A DNA stretch of 64,000 nt from Aureispira anguillae (GTDB lineage Bacteria; Bacteroidota; Bacteroidia; Chitinophagales; Saprospiraceae), in assembly GCF_026000115.1 (NCBI RefSeq), contig NZ_AP026867.1, forward strand, positions 1,457,501 to 1,521,500. Direction: 5' to 3'. Positions 28,253 to 37,781 of the stretch are shown here, piece by piece. Below the pieces are notes generated by a model, which made no database searches, had not been told where the DNA came from, and was given only the letters and a program-made list of their open reading frames with translations. The position numbers and the translations under genes were made by a program. Numbering within the stretch: position 1 is the stretch's first letter; the number at the start of each line of letters is the position of its first letter.

Positions 28253-29092
28253 ATGAATAGTGTTGTAACTCAGCGTTTTATTAATTGCCACAATAAGTTA
28301 AAAAAAGATCAGCGTATTCGTTCTAGTCGACAATTTGCGCTTTCATTAGATTATTTGCCTCAGAGTTTGAGTGAAATACTAAAGAATAGAAGGGATGTTA
28401 CGATTGAATTGTTGCGAAAGGCAATAGAACACTATAAGATTAATCCTGTTTATTTATTTACAGGGGAAGGTCCTATGTTTATGAAGGAGGAAGCGCACAA
28501 AGATTTTCGGGTATTAACGATTGTTACAGATCCTCAAAATGATGAGCGTATTGTTCATGTTCCAATGCCTGCTCAGGCGGGGTATGCTTCTGACCTAAGT
28601 GACCCAACATTTGTACAAAATTTGCCTTCTTTTTCGTTACCTGATTATAAATATAAGGTGGGAACGCATCGTTCTTTTGATGTTGCAGGGGACAGTATGG
28701 AACCAACACTTTATGAGGGAGACAAGGTGATTTGTAGTTATTTGGAGCCAACACTTTGGGAAACCTCCGTTAAGAAAAACTATGTTTATGTGATTGTGAC
28801 CCAAGGAGATGTCTTAGTAAAAAGAACACACAATAATATCAAGACGGACAAATCGTTAACGTTGTTTTCCGATAACCCTTATTATGAGCCTTTTGATGTA
28901 AAACTCAGTGAAATAAAAGAAATTTGGTACGTTCGTGCTAAACTTAGTCCTTTTTTACCTTCTCCTCAAAATGTAAAAAATATACTTCGGGATGAGGTGA
29001 GTGACTTAAAAGATAGTATGATGCAACAATCTACGATTATTGAAAATCTTTATAAAACCATAGAAGAACTAGCGAATCTAAAAAAGAAATAG
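28253..29092 (+). CDS. LexA/CI-like transcriptional regulator with S24 autoprotease domain
   Basis: 279 residues from the ATG at 28253. The frame extends 12 codons upstream to a TTG at 28217, but MNSVVTQRFINCHNKLKK is the natural N-terminus of this family. Residues 1-75 form a helix-turn-helix region (RQFALSLDYLPQSLSEILKNR is XRE-like). The S24 domain has the catalytic Ser148 in GDSMEP and Lys190 in VLVKRT. The likely self-cleavage bond is A109-G110 in PAQAGYA. The C-terminus is a short coiled-coil-like tail. Such proteins repress their targets until self-cleavage triggered by RecA-type stress signals; no phage genes lie near, so this is a chromosomal regulator. The heptose kinase follows 33 bases later and may share the transcript. 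Confidence 0.88.
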   Translation: MNSVVTQRFINCHNKLKKDQRIRSSRQFALSLDYLPQSLSEILKNRRDVTIELLRKAIEHYKINPVYLFTGEGPMFMKEEAHKDFRVLTIVTDPQNDERIVHVPMPAQAGYASDLSDPTFVQNLPSFSLPDYKYKVGTHRSFDVAGDSMEPTLYEGDKVICSYLEPTLWETSVKKNYVYVIVTQGDVLVKRTHNNIKTDKSLTLFSDNPYYEPFDVKLSEIKEIWYVRAKLSPFLPSPQNVKNILRDEVSDLKDSMMQQSTIIENLYKTIEELANLKKK

Positions 29093-29125
29093 ATTACTAT
29101 GTTATTGGGTTGATTTAAACTGTTT

Positions 29126-30118
29126 GTGAGTGTGAAAGAAATATCCTTAGAAACTTGTTTTGATGATTTAAACGTATTAATTATTGGAGATGTTATTTTG
29201 GATCATTACCTAATAGGAAAAGTCGATAGAATATCACCTGAAGCACCTGTTCCTGTCGTTTTGCACGAAGAAGAAGATTATCGTTTAGGAGGGGCAGCGA
29301 ATGTAGCGCTTAATATAAAAGCAATGGGGGCTACCCCTTATTTAGTTTCTTTGGTTGGGGATGATTTATATGGTAAACAGTTTGTAGACTTGCTTACAGA
29401 GTTGTCGCTCAAAACAGCTTATTTGGTCAAAGAGCAAGGACGAACGACCACTTGTAAAACTCGAATCTTGGCACGAAACCAACACCTGTTGCGTTATGAC
29501 CACGAAACAACAAAGCCAATCAGTGCCGCAATCCAACAAAAAATTATGGATCAAATTCATCTTATTCTACAAGATGAAAAGATAGATGTTATTGTATTCC
29601 AAGATTATAATAAAGGTTTATTGACCAATGAACTCATTCGACAGGTTTTGGATTTAGCAAAGAAACATCAAATAAAAACATTAGCAGATCCCAAAAAAAC
29701 TAATTTTTTAGCTTATTCTGGTGTTGACTGGTTTAAGCCTAATTTGAGAGAAATTAATGAAGGACTAAATTTTTCTATCTCAGAAAAAGCTCCTCAACTT
29801 GCTCAATTGTCAGAAGCTGCATCAATGCTTCAAAAACACCTAAGAAATGACTACACCTTAATTACTTTAGGAGCAAAAGGAATGTATTATGCAGGCAGAG
29901 AGGATTCTGGGTTAGTGGCAACGCAGGAGCGTCAGGTAGCAGATGTATGCGGAGCAGGAGATACTGTTATTAGTATTGTTGCTTTGGGGGTGGCCGCAGC
30001 GCTAGATGTTAAAAAAGTATTAACGTTAGCGAATATAGCAGGAGGGCAGGTTTGTGAAAAAGTAGGGGTTGTCCCCATTGATAAACAAGCCTTACTTGAC
30101 GAATATTTTAATACTTGA
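29126..30118 (+). CDS. rfaE1: D-glycero-beta-D-manno-heptose-7-phosphate kinase (RfaE domain I, PfkB family)
   Basis: 330 residues from GTG at 29126 (a second in-frame GTG is at 29132; no ATG is available because a stop lies at 29111). PfkB/ribokinase signatures: GDVILDHYLIGKVDRISPEA at the N-terminus, the substrate-binding RLGGAANVALN, and the ATP/catalytic motif DVCGAGDT with D279 as the base. Length equals the kinase half of HldE, so the adenylyltransferase half must be encoded elsewhere. The enzyme phosphorylates heptose 7-phosphate at C1 in ADP-heptose synthesis for the LPS inner core, in the cytoplasm. The ends fit the family closely. Confidence 0.92.
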   Translation: MSVKEISLETCFDDLNVLIIGDVILDHYLIGKVDRISPEAPVPVVLHEEEDYRLGGAANVALNIKAMGATPYLVSLVGDDLYGKQFVDLLTELSLKTAYLVKEQGRTTTCKTRILARNQHLLRYDHETTKPISAAIQQKIMDQIHLILQDEKIDVIVFQDYNKGLLTNELIRQVLDLAKKHQIKTLADPKKTNFLAYSGVDWFKPNLREINEGLNFSISEKAPQLAQLSEAASMLQKHLRNDYTLITLGAKGMYYAGREDSGLVATQERQVADVCGAGDTVISIVALGVAAALDVKKVLTLANIAGGQVCEKVGVVPIDKQALLDEYFNT

Positions 30119-30470
30119 TGGAGTAATTCTCATAACACTAAATCTTTGTTTAATTGCGGTATAAGGTAAAAGTAATTGGAAAATGATTTTTAAAAAATCT
30201 TTTTTTATTGCTTTTGCGGATCGAATAGGTAGAAGTATTTGAATTTCATTTCTTCTAACTATTAATTTTAGGATTAATGTCGTCAATGGAGCGTCAAAAA
30301 ACAGTATTGTTATGAAAATATTAAGATTAAATTTACAACTTTAGGAAAAATGATTTACTTTTACACGTATTATTTAGTAGGTGTAATTGCGAATACACCA
30401 AATGATAATTGGAAATAGTACATATTTTTGCGAATTCATTATTTAATTTATATTAAAGTACAAATCTATT
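30119..30470 (+). other. Intergenic region upstream of codon-optimised surface protein
   Basis: 352 bases, strongly AT-rich. Two -7-like boxes are visible: TACTTTTA at 30355-30362 and TATTTTTG at 30423-30430 (an exact TAnnTTTG). No ORF or RNA gene is seen. Confidence 0.5.
30423..30430 (+). promoter_or_regulatory. Candidate -7 box for T9SS protein at 30471
   Basis: TATTTTTG matches TAnnTTTG exactly, 40 bases before the ATG. No TTG lies at the ideal 19-21 base distance upstream, so this is a half-supported promoter. Confidence 0.35.
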
Positions 30471-32624
30471 ATGGTTAAAATTAATCTTATGCGTTTGTCT
30501 GCATTAGTAATTGCCTGCTTTTTTGCAGTAGGAACTACTAACGCGCAGACTAAAGTTTGGGGAGTTGGCTCAGGTACAGGTGTAGCTGAAGCTGAGTTCC
30601 AAAACAACTTTGTACAGGCAGGTACTTTTGCTGCTGGTGACAATGCAACTGCTTGGACAGCTCTTTCTATTAACCAAAGTACTGGTGCCGTTACTCCTGG
30701 TGCTGCATATTGGACTAGAAACTTAACTGGATATTCTCAAGGAGCTTATTGGAGTGGAACTACTCCTGTAGCGTCTCCATCTCAAGCTAATGGTGTCGCT
30801 ATTTTTGATTCTGACTTTTTGGATAATGGTGGTGTAGCTGGTGCATTTGGTACTGGTACTGCTCCTACTGACCATAGAGGAGAGTTGATTTCACCTAGAA
30901 TTGACCTTTCTGGTTATATGGACTCTGCTTTGGTAATTCAATTCTACGCACTTTACAGAGATTTCCAAATTGGAGAACTATCTGTTGCTGTTTCTGTAGA
31001 TGACGGACAAACTTGGGCTGCAACTGAAGATTTCAGATCTGCAATTCCTGATTTGACTCAAGGTAATGCTCGTGTTTTGTTTGCTGGTGTTACTGCTGGT
31101 GTAGCTAACTTATCTCAGTGTCGTATCAAATTTGTTTTTGACGGAAATTATTACTTTGCATTGGTAGATGACGTTACTATTGAAGTAGCTCCTACTTATG
31201 ATATTTCTATGGGTGGACCAGAGCCAGGTGTTAATACATTGACTGGTAGTGGTGACAATGCAAAAATTGGTGGTAACCGATACAATGCATTAGACAATAT
31301 CGTTCATGCTAATGATTTGAGAGAATGGTTCTGGGGTGGTAAAGTAACCAACTTTGGTGCTGTTGATATTGTTCCTCAAGATTCTGCTGCTATGTACGTT
31401 AGTATTGACTTTACAGATGCTGTAACAGGTGCTACTACTGCTGGTGTTTATTTGGATACTGTATACATGGATAGTACAATCAAAGCTGGTGATGCAGCTG
31501 GTGTAACAGAACTAAACTACTTAAAAGACATTGCGTTTATCAATACGCATGGTGCTGGTGATTATACTGTAACTTATTGGGCTTCTCACAAGAATGCAGA
31601 TGGCAATAATAATAACGATACTACAAGACACGTCTTTACTATCACAGATGGTGGTGGAGCATTGGGTAACTACATGTCTAAAGTTAGAGTAGATGCTACA
31701 GATGGTGGTGTTAGAGCTACTTCTGGTACTTTCCCTGGTGGTGGACCTTTCTCTGCTTGGGAGTTTGGATCTGTTTTCTTCTTCCCTAGAGGTGCTAGTG
31801 ACACAGTTTCAATTGATTCTGTTTCTTTCCGTTACCGTTTGACCAATGGTTTCTCTGGTGCTGCTACTCAAACTTTGTTCTGTAACATTTATCAAATGGA
31901 TGCATCTGCTAGTTACCGTTTGAATGATGCTGCTTTGTTGACTCAAGTTGGTGTAGCTCCTGTAACTTTGAGTGGTTTAGGTTCTACTGTAGCTGCTGGT
32001 GATTATGGTTTAACTACTATCTCTGGTTTTGTAGATGCTAGTTCTGGTGGTGCTATGGCTCCATTGGTTGATAATGGATTCTACTATGTTTCTATTTTGA
32101 CTAGTCCTTCTTTGACTGGAGGTTCTGCTACATTTGATTCTGATGATGTGCCATGGTATGGTAGCGAAGATGGTAGCAACTACTATATGAATGCTGCTAT
32201 GACAAGAGTTGATTCTGTAATCAACCCATCTCCTCTAAGTGTTACGGACAATGCTGGTACTGCTACTTGGTACTGGACTGGGTTCTCTAGCGGTAGTATT
32301 CCTTCTTTAGGTTTATTCTTAGGTGTTAAACCTGTAAACCCTGTATCTGTTTCTACTGTATGGGAAACTGAAGGTGCTAACTTAAGCGTTTATCCTAATC
32401 CAGCTCGTGAAGTATTGAACATTCACTTTACTTTGGAAGAAGCTGATGATGTTATGTATATCGTAACAGATGTAGCTGGTCGTGTAATTAATGTAACTGA
32501 AAGCGGTAATGTAACAAACGATACTTATGTTCTAGATGTATCTAACTTGCCTGCTGGTGTTTATATGGTTACTGCTAAAACTAGCAAAGGAACAAGTTCT
32601 ACTGAGCGTTTCATCGTTAAGTAA
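30471..32624 (+). CDS. T9SS-exported surface protein, probably abundant
   Basis: 717 residues. Signal peptide 1-25 (CFFAVGTTNAQ). The N-terminal half contains a jelly-roll-type domain of the MAM/LamG kind (RGELISPRIDLSGYMDSALVIQFY, VSVDDGQTW), then Thr/Gly/Ala-rich beta segments. The T9SS type A tail is at about 640-717 (LSVYPNPAREVLNI, NLPAGVYMVTAK). Codon choice is strikingly uniform (GCT, GGT, ACT, TCT, GTA dominate), unlike every neighbour, which is the usual mark of very high expression. A strong terminator follows. I do not recognise a catalytic domain; a structural or sheath-like surface protein is a reasonable inference. Confidence 0.88.
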   Translation: MVKINLMRLSALVIACFFAVGTTNAQTKVWGVGSGTGVAEAEFQNNFVQAGTFAAGDNATAWTALSINQSTGAVTPGAAYWTRNLTGYSQGAYWSGTTPVASPSQANGVAIFDSDFLDNGGVAGAFGTGTAPTDHRGELISPRIDLSGYMDSALVIQFYALYRDFQIGELSVAVSVDDGQTWAATEDFRSAIPDLTQGNARVLFAGVTAGVANLSQCRIKFVFDGNYYFALVDDVTIEVAPTYDISMGGPEPGVNTLTGSGDNAKIGGNRYNALDNIVHANDLREWFWGGKVTNFGAVDIVPQDSAAMYVSIDFTDAVTGATTAGVYLDTVYMDSTIKAGDAAGVTELNYLKDIAFINTHGAGDYTVTYWASHKNADGNNNNDTTRHVFTITDGGGALGNYMSKVRVDATDGGVRATSGTFPGGGPFSAWEFGSVFFFPRGASDTVSIDSVSFRYRLTNGFSGAATQTLFCNIYQMDASASYRLNDAALLTQVGVAPVTLSGLGSTVAAGDYGLTTISGFVDASSGGAMAPLVDNGFYYVSILTSPSLTGGSATFDSDDVPWYGSEDGSNYYMNAAMTRVDSVINPSPLSVTDNAGTATWYWTGFSSGSIPSLGLFLGVKPVNPVSVSTVWETEGANLSVYPNPAREVLNIHFTLEEADDVMYIVTDVAGRVINVTESGNVTNDTYVLDVSNLPAGVYMVTAKTSKGTSSTERFIVK

Positions 32625-32642
32625 TACTTTTTCTAAGTAATC

Positions 32643-32681
32643 AAAAAAGGGACAACTCCGAATTGGAGTTGTCCTTTTTTT
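32643..32681 (+). terminator. Strong Rho-independent terminator
   Basis: A 17 bp stem with one G:T position (32643-32659 with 32665-32681), a GC-containing core GACAACTCC and a T tract on the 3' arm, 19 bases after the stop of the 717-residue surface protein. Confidence 0.88.
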
Positions 32682-33160
32682 ATTGTTGCTATTTAGCAAC
32701 TTAATCGATTAGCCATCTATTAATAATTTTAAAGTATTAGTTTCTTGTTGCTTCCTATTTTCTATAGTAATAATATTTCATTATAGTTTATTAGGAATAA
32801 TAAGAAGGCTTTTTAGGATTAATGAAAAAATAAATACATGCATTTAAAAACTATTTGTTTTGTTAGTACAACATAATATTTTAGCTACCTTTGGCTCCAT
32901 GAAAAATGCTTGGACAGCCTAAATTTTAGCTACTACTTATTGCTTTTTTAAAGTCGCAGTAAATCAAGGTTTTATTTAACAGATAGTAAGTGGTGTAATA
33001 ATTTTTAGTGATGATTTAGGGGGAATAGCAATCACAAACGACCTATAAAGAATAAGTTTGGGCAGAAGGATAGGAGTACCATTTATCCAATCTATTTTAC
33101 CCACCAATAACTCCCACAAAAGCTTGCAGATTCATTTATTCTACGAACAAAAATGTAATA
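32682..33160. other. Intergenic, no gene seen
   Basis: About 480 bases. An 11-base direct repeat ATTTTAGCTAC occurs twice within 50 bases (near 32878 and 32922). A possible short hairpin lies between (GGCTCCA...TGGACAGCC). I see no coding region or clear promoter; the MBOAT gene must be transcribed from here. Confidence 0.4.
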
Positions 33161-34582
33161 ATGGTATTTAGTTCAACAATATTTATCTTTTTATTTTTAC
33201 CAATTGTTTTATGTTTACATTCTGTATTAAAAGACCAATATCGGAATTTATTTCTTCTGTTTGCTAGCCTTTTTTTTTATGCTTGGGGAGAACAGATTTT
33301 AGTGTTGTTAATGATTGGCTCCGTTTGCCTTAATTATATCGTAGGAAATTTAATAGAGTTCTATCAGAGACAAGGACGAGAGAAGGTAGCTAAGTGGGTT
33401 CTTGGATCAGGAGTTGCAATCAACCTTTTAATATTAGGCTATTATAAGTATATCCATTTTTTAGTCGAAATTTTGACCGATCTTGGATTTACTATTAACG
33501 CAGATCTTTCTGGTATCACGCTTCCAATTGGTATTTCGTTTTTTACTTTTCAGGGGATTTCATACCTCATTGATGTCCATAGAAAAACCGTAGAAAGTCA
33601 AAAAAGTTTGATCAATTTAGGGATGTATATTTCATTGTTTCCACAGCTTATTGCGGGGCCAATTGTTCGGTATGCAGATATTACCAAAGAAATTGAAAGT
33701 CGAAAAATAACAACCGATTTATTTAAAGAAGGAATTTCTAGATTTATTATAGGACTTTCTAAAAAGATATTTATTGCCAATAATGTTGGGTTAATTGCAG
33801 ATTTAGTGTTTGCTATTCCTGCTAATGATTTACCAACCTCTTTGACTTGGATTGGTATTTTGTGTTATACCTTGCAGATTTACTATGATTTTTCAGGTTA
33901 TTCGGATATGGCAATAGGGTTGGGTAAAATGTTTGGGTTTAATTTTAAGGAAAATTTTGAACACCCTTACTGCTCAAAGTCTGTTCGGGAATTTTGGCGA
34001 AGGTGGCATATCTCATTGTCATCTTGGTTTCGAGATTATTTATATATCCCTCTAGGAGGAAATAGAAAGGGGAATTATCGCACCTATATCAATTTGATAC
34101 TTGTATTTTTTGCCACAGGACTTTGGCATGGAGCAAGCTGGAATTTTATTGTTTGGGGCTTCTTTCATGGTTTCTTTTTAATTGCAGAGAAAATAACCCC
34201 ATTTCAATTACCTGCTAAACTTCAATTTTTGAAGCGAGTCTACCTGCTTTTTGTTGTGATGATAGGTTGGGTATTTTTCCGTGCAGAAAACCTAACTTAC
34301 GCCTTAGATTACATGGCAAAGATGTTTTCGTTTGTCGGAGGAGAAATGAGCGACAATAGCCCTTTTGAGAGTTTGGATGTATGGAAGTATATCGCTATTG
34401 GACTAGGGATTTTATTTTCTATTCCTTTGCGACAATTTATAGAAGAAAAAATAAAAACCTTTACGGGCAATAGCGCTTGGTTTGTTCTTTTTAAGGAATT
34501 ACTTTATCTATTGGTTTTTGTCTGTGCAATTATCGAATTGGCACAAGCAACCTATAATCCATTTATTTATTTTAGATTTTAA
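33161..34582 (+). CDS. MBOAT-family membrane O-acyltransferase (AlgI/PatA-like)
   Basis: 473 residues with about 10 hydrophobic segments. Family signatures: FLFLPIVLCLH at the N-terminus, YYKYIHF, LPIGISFFTFQGISYLIDVHR, REFWRRWHISLSSWFRDYLYIPLGGNRKG and the catalytic ATGLWHGASWNF with H323. These proteins pass an acetyl group across the inner membrane to an SGNH-type partner that acetylates an exported polysaccharide. The next gene, 5 bases downstream, encodes that partner, so the pair is a complete transfer unit. No glycosyltransferases are adjacent, so the polysaccharide substrate cannot be named. Confidence 0.93.
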   Translation: MVFSSTIFIFLFLPIVLCLHSVLKDQYRNLFLLFASLFFYAWGEQILVLLMIGSVCLNYIVGNLIEFYQRQGREKVAKWVLGSGVAINLLILGYYKYIHFLVEILTDLGFTINADLSGITLPIGISFFTFQGISYLIDVHRKTVESQKSLINLGMYISLFPQLIAGPIVRYADITKEIESRKITTDLFKEGISRFIIGLSKKIFIANNVGLIADLVFAIPANDLPTSLTWIGILCYTLQIYYDFSGYSDMAIGLGKMFGFNFKENFEHPYCSKSVREFWRRWHISLSSWFRDYLYIPLGGNRKGNYRTYINLILVFFATGLWHGASWNFIVWGFFHGFFLIAEKITPFQLPAKLQFLKRVYLLFVVMIGWVFFRAENLTYALDYMAKMFSFVGGEMSDNSPFESLDVWKYIAIGLGILFSIPLRQFIEEKIKTFTGNSAWFVLFKELLYLLVFVCAIIELAQATYNPFIYFRF

Positions 34583-34587
34583 TAACG

Positions 34588-35877
34588 ATGAAAAGGAGCA
34601 TAATACCCTTTATAACTGCTGGATTGGTTTTTGTAGCGACTATTTTTTTTCTAAATCAGATGGTAGCGCCCTTTAGCTTGCAAGCGCTAAAAACAAAAAT
34701 ATTTACCTGTTTAATGGCGGCCACTTTTTCTATTGCGACCTTTTTGACACTTTACTTAAAAGAAGTTAAACTAGAACAGTTGAGGTCTAATTTATACATT
34801 GTTCTTTTCTTTGTTATTATACTAAGTCCAGAATTTGTAAAGCAGTTCAATCTAGAAAAGAAGATAGTGATTGACGAAAAGAGAACCTTAGCAGAAAAAC
34901 CAGCCTTTACCTTTACCAAAGATTATCCTCAAAAATATGAAGCTTATTACAATGATAATTTTGGTCTGCGTTCTAACATTATTAGTTTTACCAACAAAGT
35001 GAAGATGTCTTTTTTTAGCAGTTCTATCAATAATGAGCTGGTTAAATTTGGAGGCGATGGATTTCTTTTTTTGGCGTCAGCATATGCCATAGAAGAAAGT
35101 TATACGAATACTAACCTATTGTCACCAGAGGAGCTAGAAGCTGTCTATCAGTTGATGCTGGCTAGAAAGACGAAGTTGAACGAACAAGGAATTACTTTTG
35201 TGCAAGGGTATTGGCCCAATAAACATACTGTGTACAGAGATGAATTGCCGAGTGCTATGAAGCAGAAAATAAAAAATGATCAATCGCTCGCCAATCAAGT
35301 AATAAGCTATTTTGCAGAGAGAGGCTTAACTTTTTTGGATGTTAGCGAGGAGTTGTTAGCAGCTAAAAAAGGAACACAACTATATCAAAAATTTGATACG
35401 CATTGGAATTTAGATGGCGCTTTTGTCGCTTATCAGGCTTTTTGCAAAAAAACATTTGCCGAATTGGGCTTAACGGCTTTTAAGAAAGAAGATTTTACTA
35501 TTAAATATAAAGAAACAAGGAGGGGCGATTTGGTTTATATGTTAGGGATGGATGAGTTTCCAGGGTATTATGATGAATTGCCTACCTACACAACTAAAGA
35601 CAACCGTTTATCCTATGTATTTATGGATGCAAGTTCTTTTCCCGAAAGAACAATAATAACAGTGAATGAAAATTGCAAAAACAAGCAAGTCGCCTTAGTT
35701 TTTAGAGATTCGTATGGGAAAAACCTAATTCCCTTCTTGTCACTTCATTATCATAAAGTAGTCTATATAAAATACTCGGATAAGCCTTATTTTAATGAAG
35801 AAATGATTGCGAGAGTTCAACCAGATGTAGTCATGTCTTTGGGCTTAGAACGTTACCTGAGTTTGGTCTTAAAATAA
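34588..35877 (+). CDS. AlgJ/AlgX-like SGNH O-acetyltransferase, membrane-anchored
   Basis: 429 residues. Three hydrophobic segments in the first 90 residues (FITAGLVFVATIFFL, CLMAATFSIATFLTLYL, LYIVLFFVIILSPEF) anchor it, then a periplasmic domain. It carries the ALGX/ALGJ-type triad: D270 and H272 in FDTHWN, and S375 in FRDSYGK. GGDGFLFLASAYAIEE near 150 is the usual substrate-side motif (DGWLFL type). It starts 5 bases after the MBOAT gene. Known family role: it takes acetyl groups delivered by the MBOAT protein and adds them to a polysaccharide in the periplasm. The triple transmembrane anchor is longer than in AlgX, which has none. Confidence 0.87.
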   Translation: MKRSIIPFITAGLVFVATIFFLNQMVAPFSLQALKTKIFTCLMAATFSIATFLTLYLKEVKLEQLRSNLYIVLFFVIILSPEFVKQFNLEKKIVIDEKRTLAEKPAFTFTKDYPQKYEAYYNDNFGLRSNIISFTNKVKMSFFSSSINNELVKFGGDGFLFLASAYAIEESYTNTNLLSPEELEAVYQLMLARKTKLNEQGITFVQGYWPNKHTVYRDELPSAMKQKIKNDQSLANQVISYFAERGLTFLDVSEELLAAKKGTQLYQKFDTHWNLDGAFVAYQAFCKKTFAELGLTAFKKEDFTIKYKETRRGDLVYMLGMDEFPGYYDELPTYTTKDNRLSYVFMDASSFPERTIITVNENCKNKQVALVFRDSYGKNLIPFLSLHYHKVVYIKYSDKPYFNEEMIARVQPDVVMSLGLERYLSLVLK

Positions 35878-35954
35878 AAAAGCATACCAATGATTTAAAG
35901 AAAGTGGCTTTTGTTAAAACTTTAGTGGAATTAGGAAACATAAAGTTAAAAAAA

Positions 35955-35962
35955 TACATTTG
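35955..35962 (+). promoter_or_regulatory. Candidate -7 box for T9SS protein at 36015
   Basis: TACATTTG is an exact TAnnTTTG match, 52 bases before the ATG. The -33 position reads TTAGG rather than TTG. Confidence 0.42.
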
Positions 35963-36014
35963 GAGATAGTTAGGTGTTTTATTTCTCAAGTATTCATTAA
36001 CTAAAATCCAAGCC

Positions 36015-37412
36015 ATGAAAAAGTTGATAGTATCCATTTTGCTTTTTATGATTAACTATTCTATCCTATTAGCAACCCATAATAGGGCGGGATCCATGAC
36101 TTATCGACAGCTTTCAGGTTTAACGTATGAGATTTCTATCATTACCTATACAGGACTTATTGGAGGGAATGCGCCAAGTTTAGATGTTGATTGGGGAGAT
36201 GGAGTAATCGAAACGGTTTATCGAACAAGCTATTCGATATTACAAGGCATGGCAATACAAAAGAACATTTATACCTATACGCATACCTACCAATCTTATG
36301 ATAATTACACGATCTCCATACAAGACCCCAATAGGAATGATGCGATTTTAAATATTAATAATGGCACTTCGATTAATATTCCATTTTATTTAGAATCTAC
36401 CTTGTTCCTATCCAATGGAGGGTATAATAATTCCGCAGAATATTTGACGGTGCCAATATTGGAGGCAGAAGCAGGAAAGCCATTTAGATATAGCCTCGCA
36501 GCAATGGATATGGATGGAGATATTTTAACGTATGAATTGGTTACTCCAAAATCAGCTATTGGTCTTGATGTACCCAATTATTTTATTCCAGATACAACCT
36601 CTTTATATTATTTGAATGGTGAATTGCAGTGGGCTACCCCTCAAAACATAGGTGCTTACACCTTTGCTATCAAGGTAAAGGAATACAGAAATAATATCTT
36701 AGTGGGGACAACATTAGTTGATTTTCAACTGAATGTTGTTCCTCCTGTTAACGGGGCTGAATTTGTAGGAAATACTAGTTGGTTGGTGGATGCCAACCAT
36801 CATTATAGTTACCAACTTTCTCCTTTTGATACCTTACAGTTGTCTTTATTGTATAGAGATACCATTGCTACCACCATTGATTTAGAGGCTTATAGCGAAA
36901 CATTGATGAATGGAAATCAAGCTACTTTTATCCAAACACAAACTGGAACATCTTTTATCGCAAAAGAATACACTTGGATTCCTAATACAACTCATGCTAG
37001 GTGCGCTCCCTATCTTCTTACATTTAGAGGGCATTCTACTACTAATCAAATAATATCCAAAGATTTAACGGTAATGATTTGGGTTCGAGATTCTTCTTTG
37101 GCTTATTGTGAGGGGCTTATTAACCAATTGAACATACCAATTCATCAAATTGAAAGCCCTTTAGAAGAGCTATTAATCCATGTTTATCCGAATCCATTTA
37201 CAGATAAAACTACTATTGCAATTGAAAATAGACGAGAGAATGAAGAAGTAACTTTTCAGCTTTTTGATGTTTTGGGAAACCAAATTTTTTACGATCAAAT
37301 TAATGGAGAGACCTATACTTTAAGGAGGAATAGACTGGTTGCTGGCTTGTATTTCTACCGAATTGAGGATGCCTTAGGAAATAGCAAAGTAGGAAAAATT
37401 CGGATAAATTAA
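36015..37412 (+). CDS. T9SS-exported protein with THNRAG-type N-terminal domain
   Basis: 465 residues. Signal peptide 1-20 (LLFMINYSILLA). It begins with THNRAGSMTYRQLSGLTYEI, an N-terminal beta domain frequent in secreted Bacteroidota proteins, and includes DVDWGDGV, a PKD-like turn. The middle (FRYSLAAMDMDGDILTYEL) is cadherin-like, with a second block LNVVPPVNG. T9SS type A tail at about 390-465 (IHVYPNPFTDKT, RLVAGLYFYRI). The protein at 61211-62347 has the same N-terminal domain. Function unknown; surface or secreted. Confidence 0.87.
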   Translation: MKKLIVSILLFMINYSILLATHNRAGSMTYRQLSGLTYEISIITYTGLIGGNAPSLDVDWGDGVIETVYRTSYSILQGMAIQKNIYTYTHTYQSYDNYTISIQDPNRNDAILNINNGTSINIPFYLESTLFLSNGGYNNSAEYLTVPILEAEAGKPFRYSLAAMDMDGDILTYELVTPKSAIGLDVPNYFIPDTTSLYYLNGELQWATPQNIGAYTFAIKVKEYRNNILVGTTLVDFQLNVVPPVNGAEFVGNTSWLVDANHHYSYQLSPFDTLQLSLLYRDTIATTIDLEAYSETLMNGNQATFIQTQTGTSFIAKEYTWIPNTTHARCAPYLLTFRGHSTTNQIISKDLTVMIWVRDSSLAYCEGLINQLNIPIHQIESPLEELLIHVYPNPFTDKTTIAIENRRENEEVTFQLFDVLGNQIFYDQINGETYTLRRNRLVAGLYFYRIEDALGNSKVGKIRIN

Positions 37413-37781
37413 GATACAATATACCAAACCAATATTATGAGTTCTCTCTCTTTTTAGATTATTGTTAATCTATTAAGAAAGCAGCAGATACTACCCCAGA
37501 AGTTTGAAAAATTTATAACCAAAATATACTTATTTTTAATAAAGGCAAGAATATGCTTCTTTTAGGCAAGAATTTTATTGATTTTTAATAAAAAAAAATC
37601 TTATATTGCAATTATCGTTTATCTTGATATAATATAATGCAAAAGGTATATTTTGTTGAAATATAATTATTATTAAGATTCTGGTAGATAGAAGCTCCTC
37701 TCTCGAAGCTTCTAGATATAATAGAAGGCCCCAAGTATATTCCTATTTTTTAGTGTGTTAAGATGAAGATAGTCTATTGTA
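37413..37781. other. Intergenic upstream of first TSP3 giant protein
   Basis: 369 bases, extremely AT-rich in the middle. A small hairpin (37690-37696 AGAAGCT with 37707-37713) lies about 70 bases before the first ATG. No exact TAnnTTTG box is seen (TATATTTTG near 37649 is one base too long). No ORF or RNA gene recognised. Confidence 0.4.
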
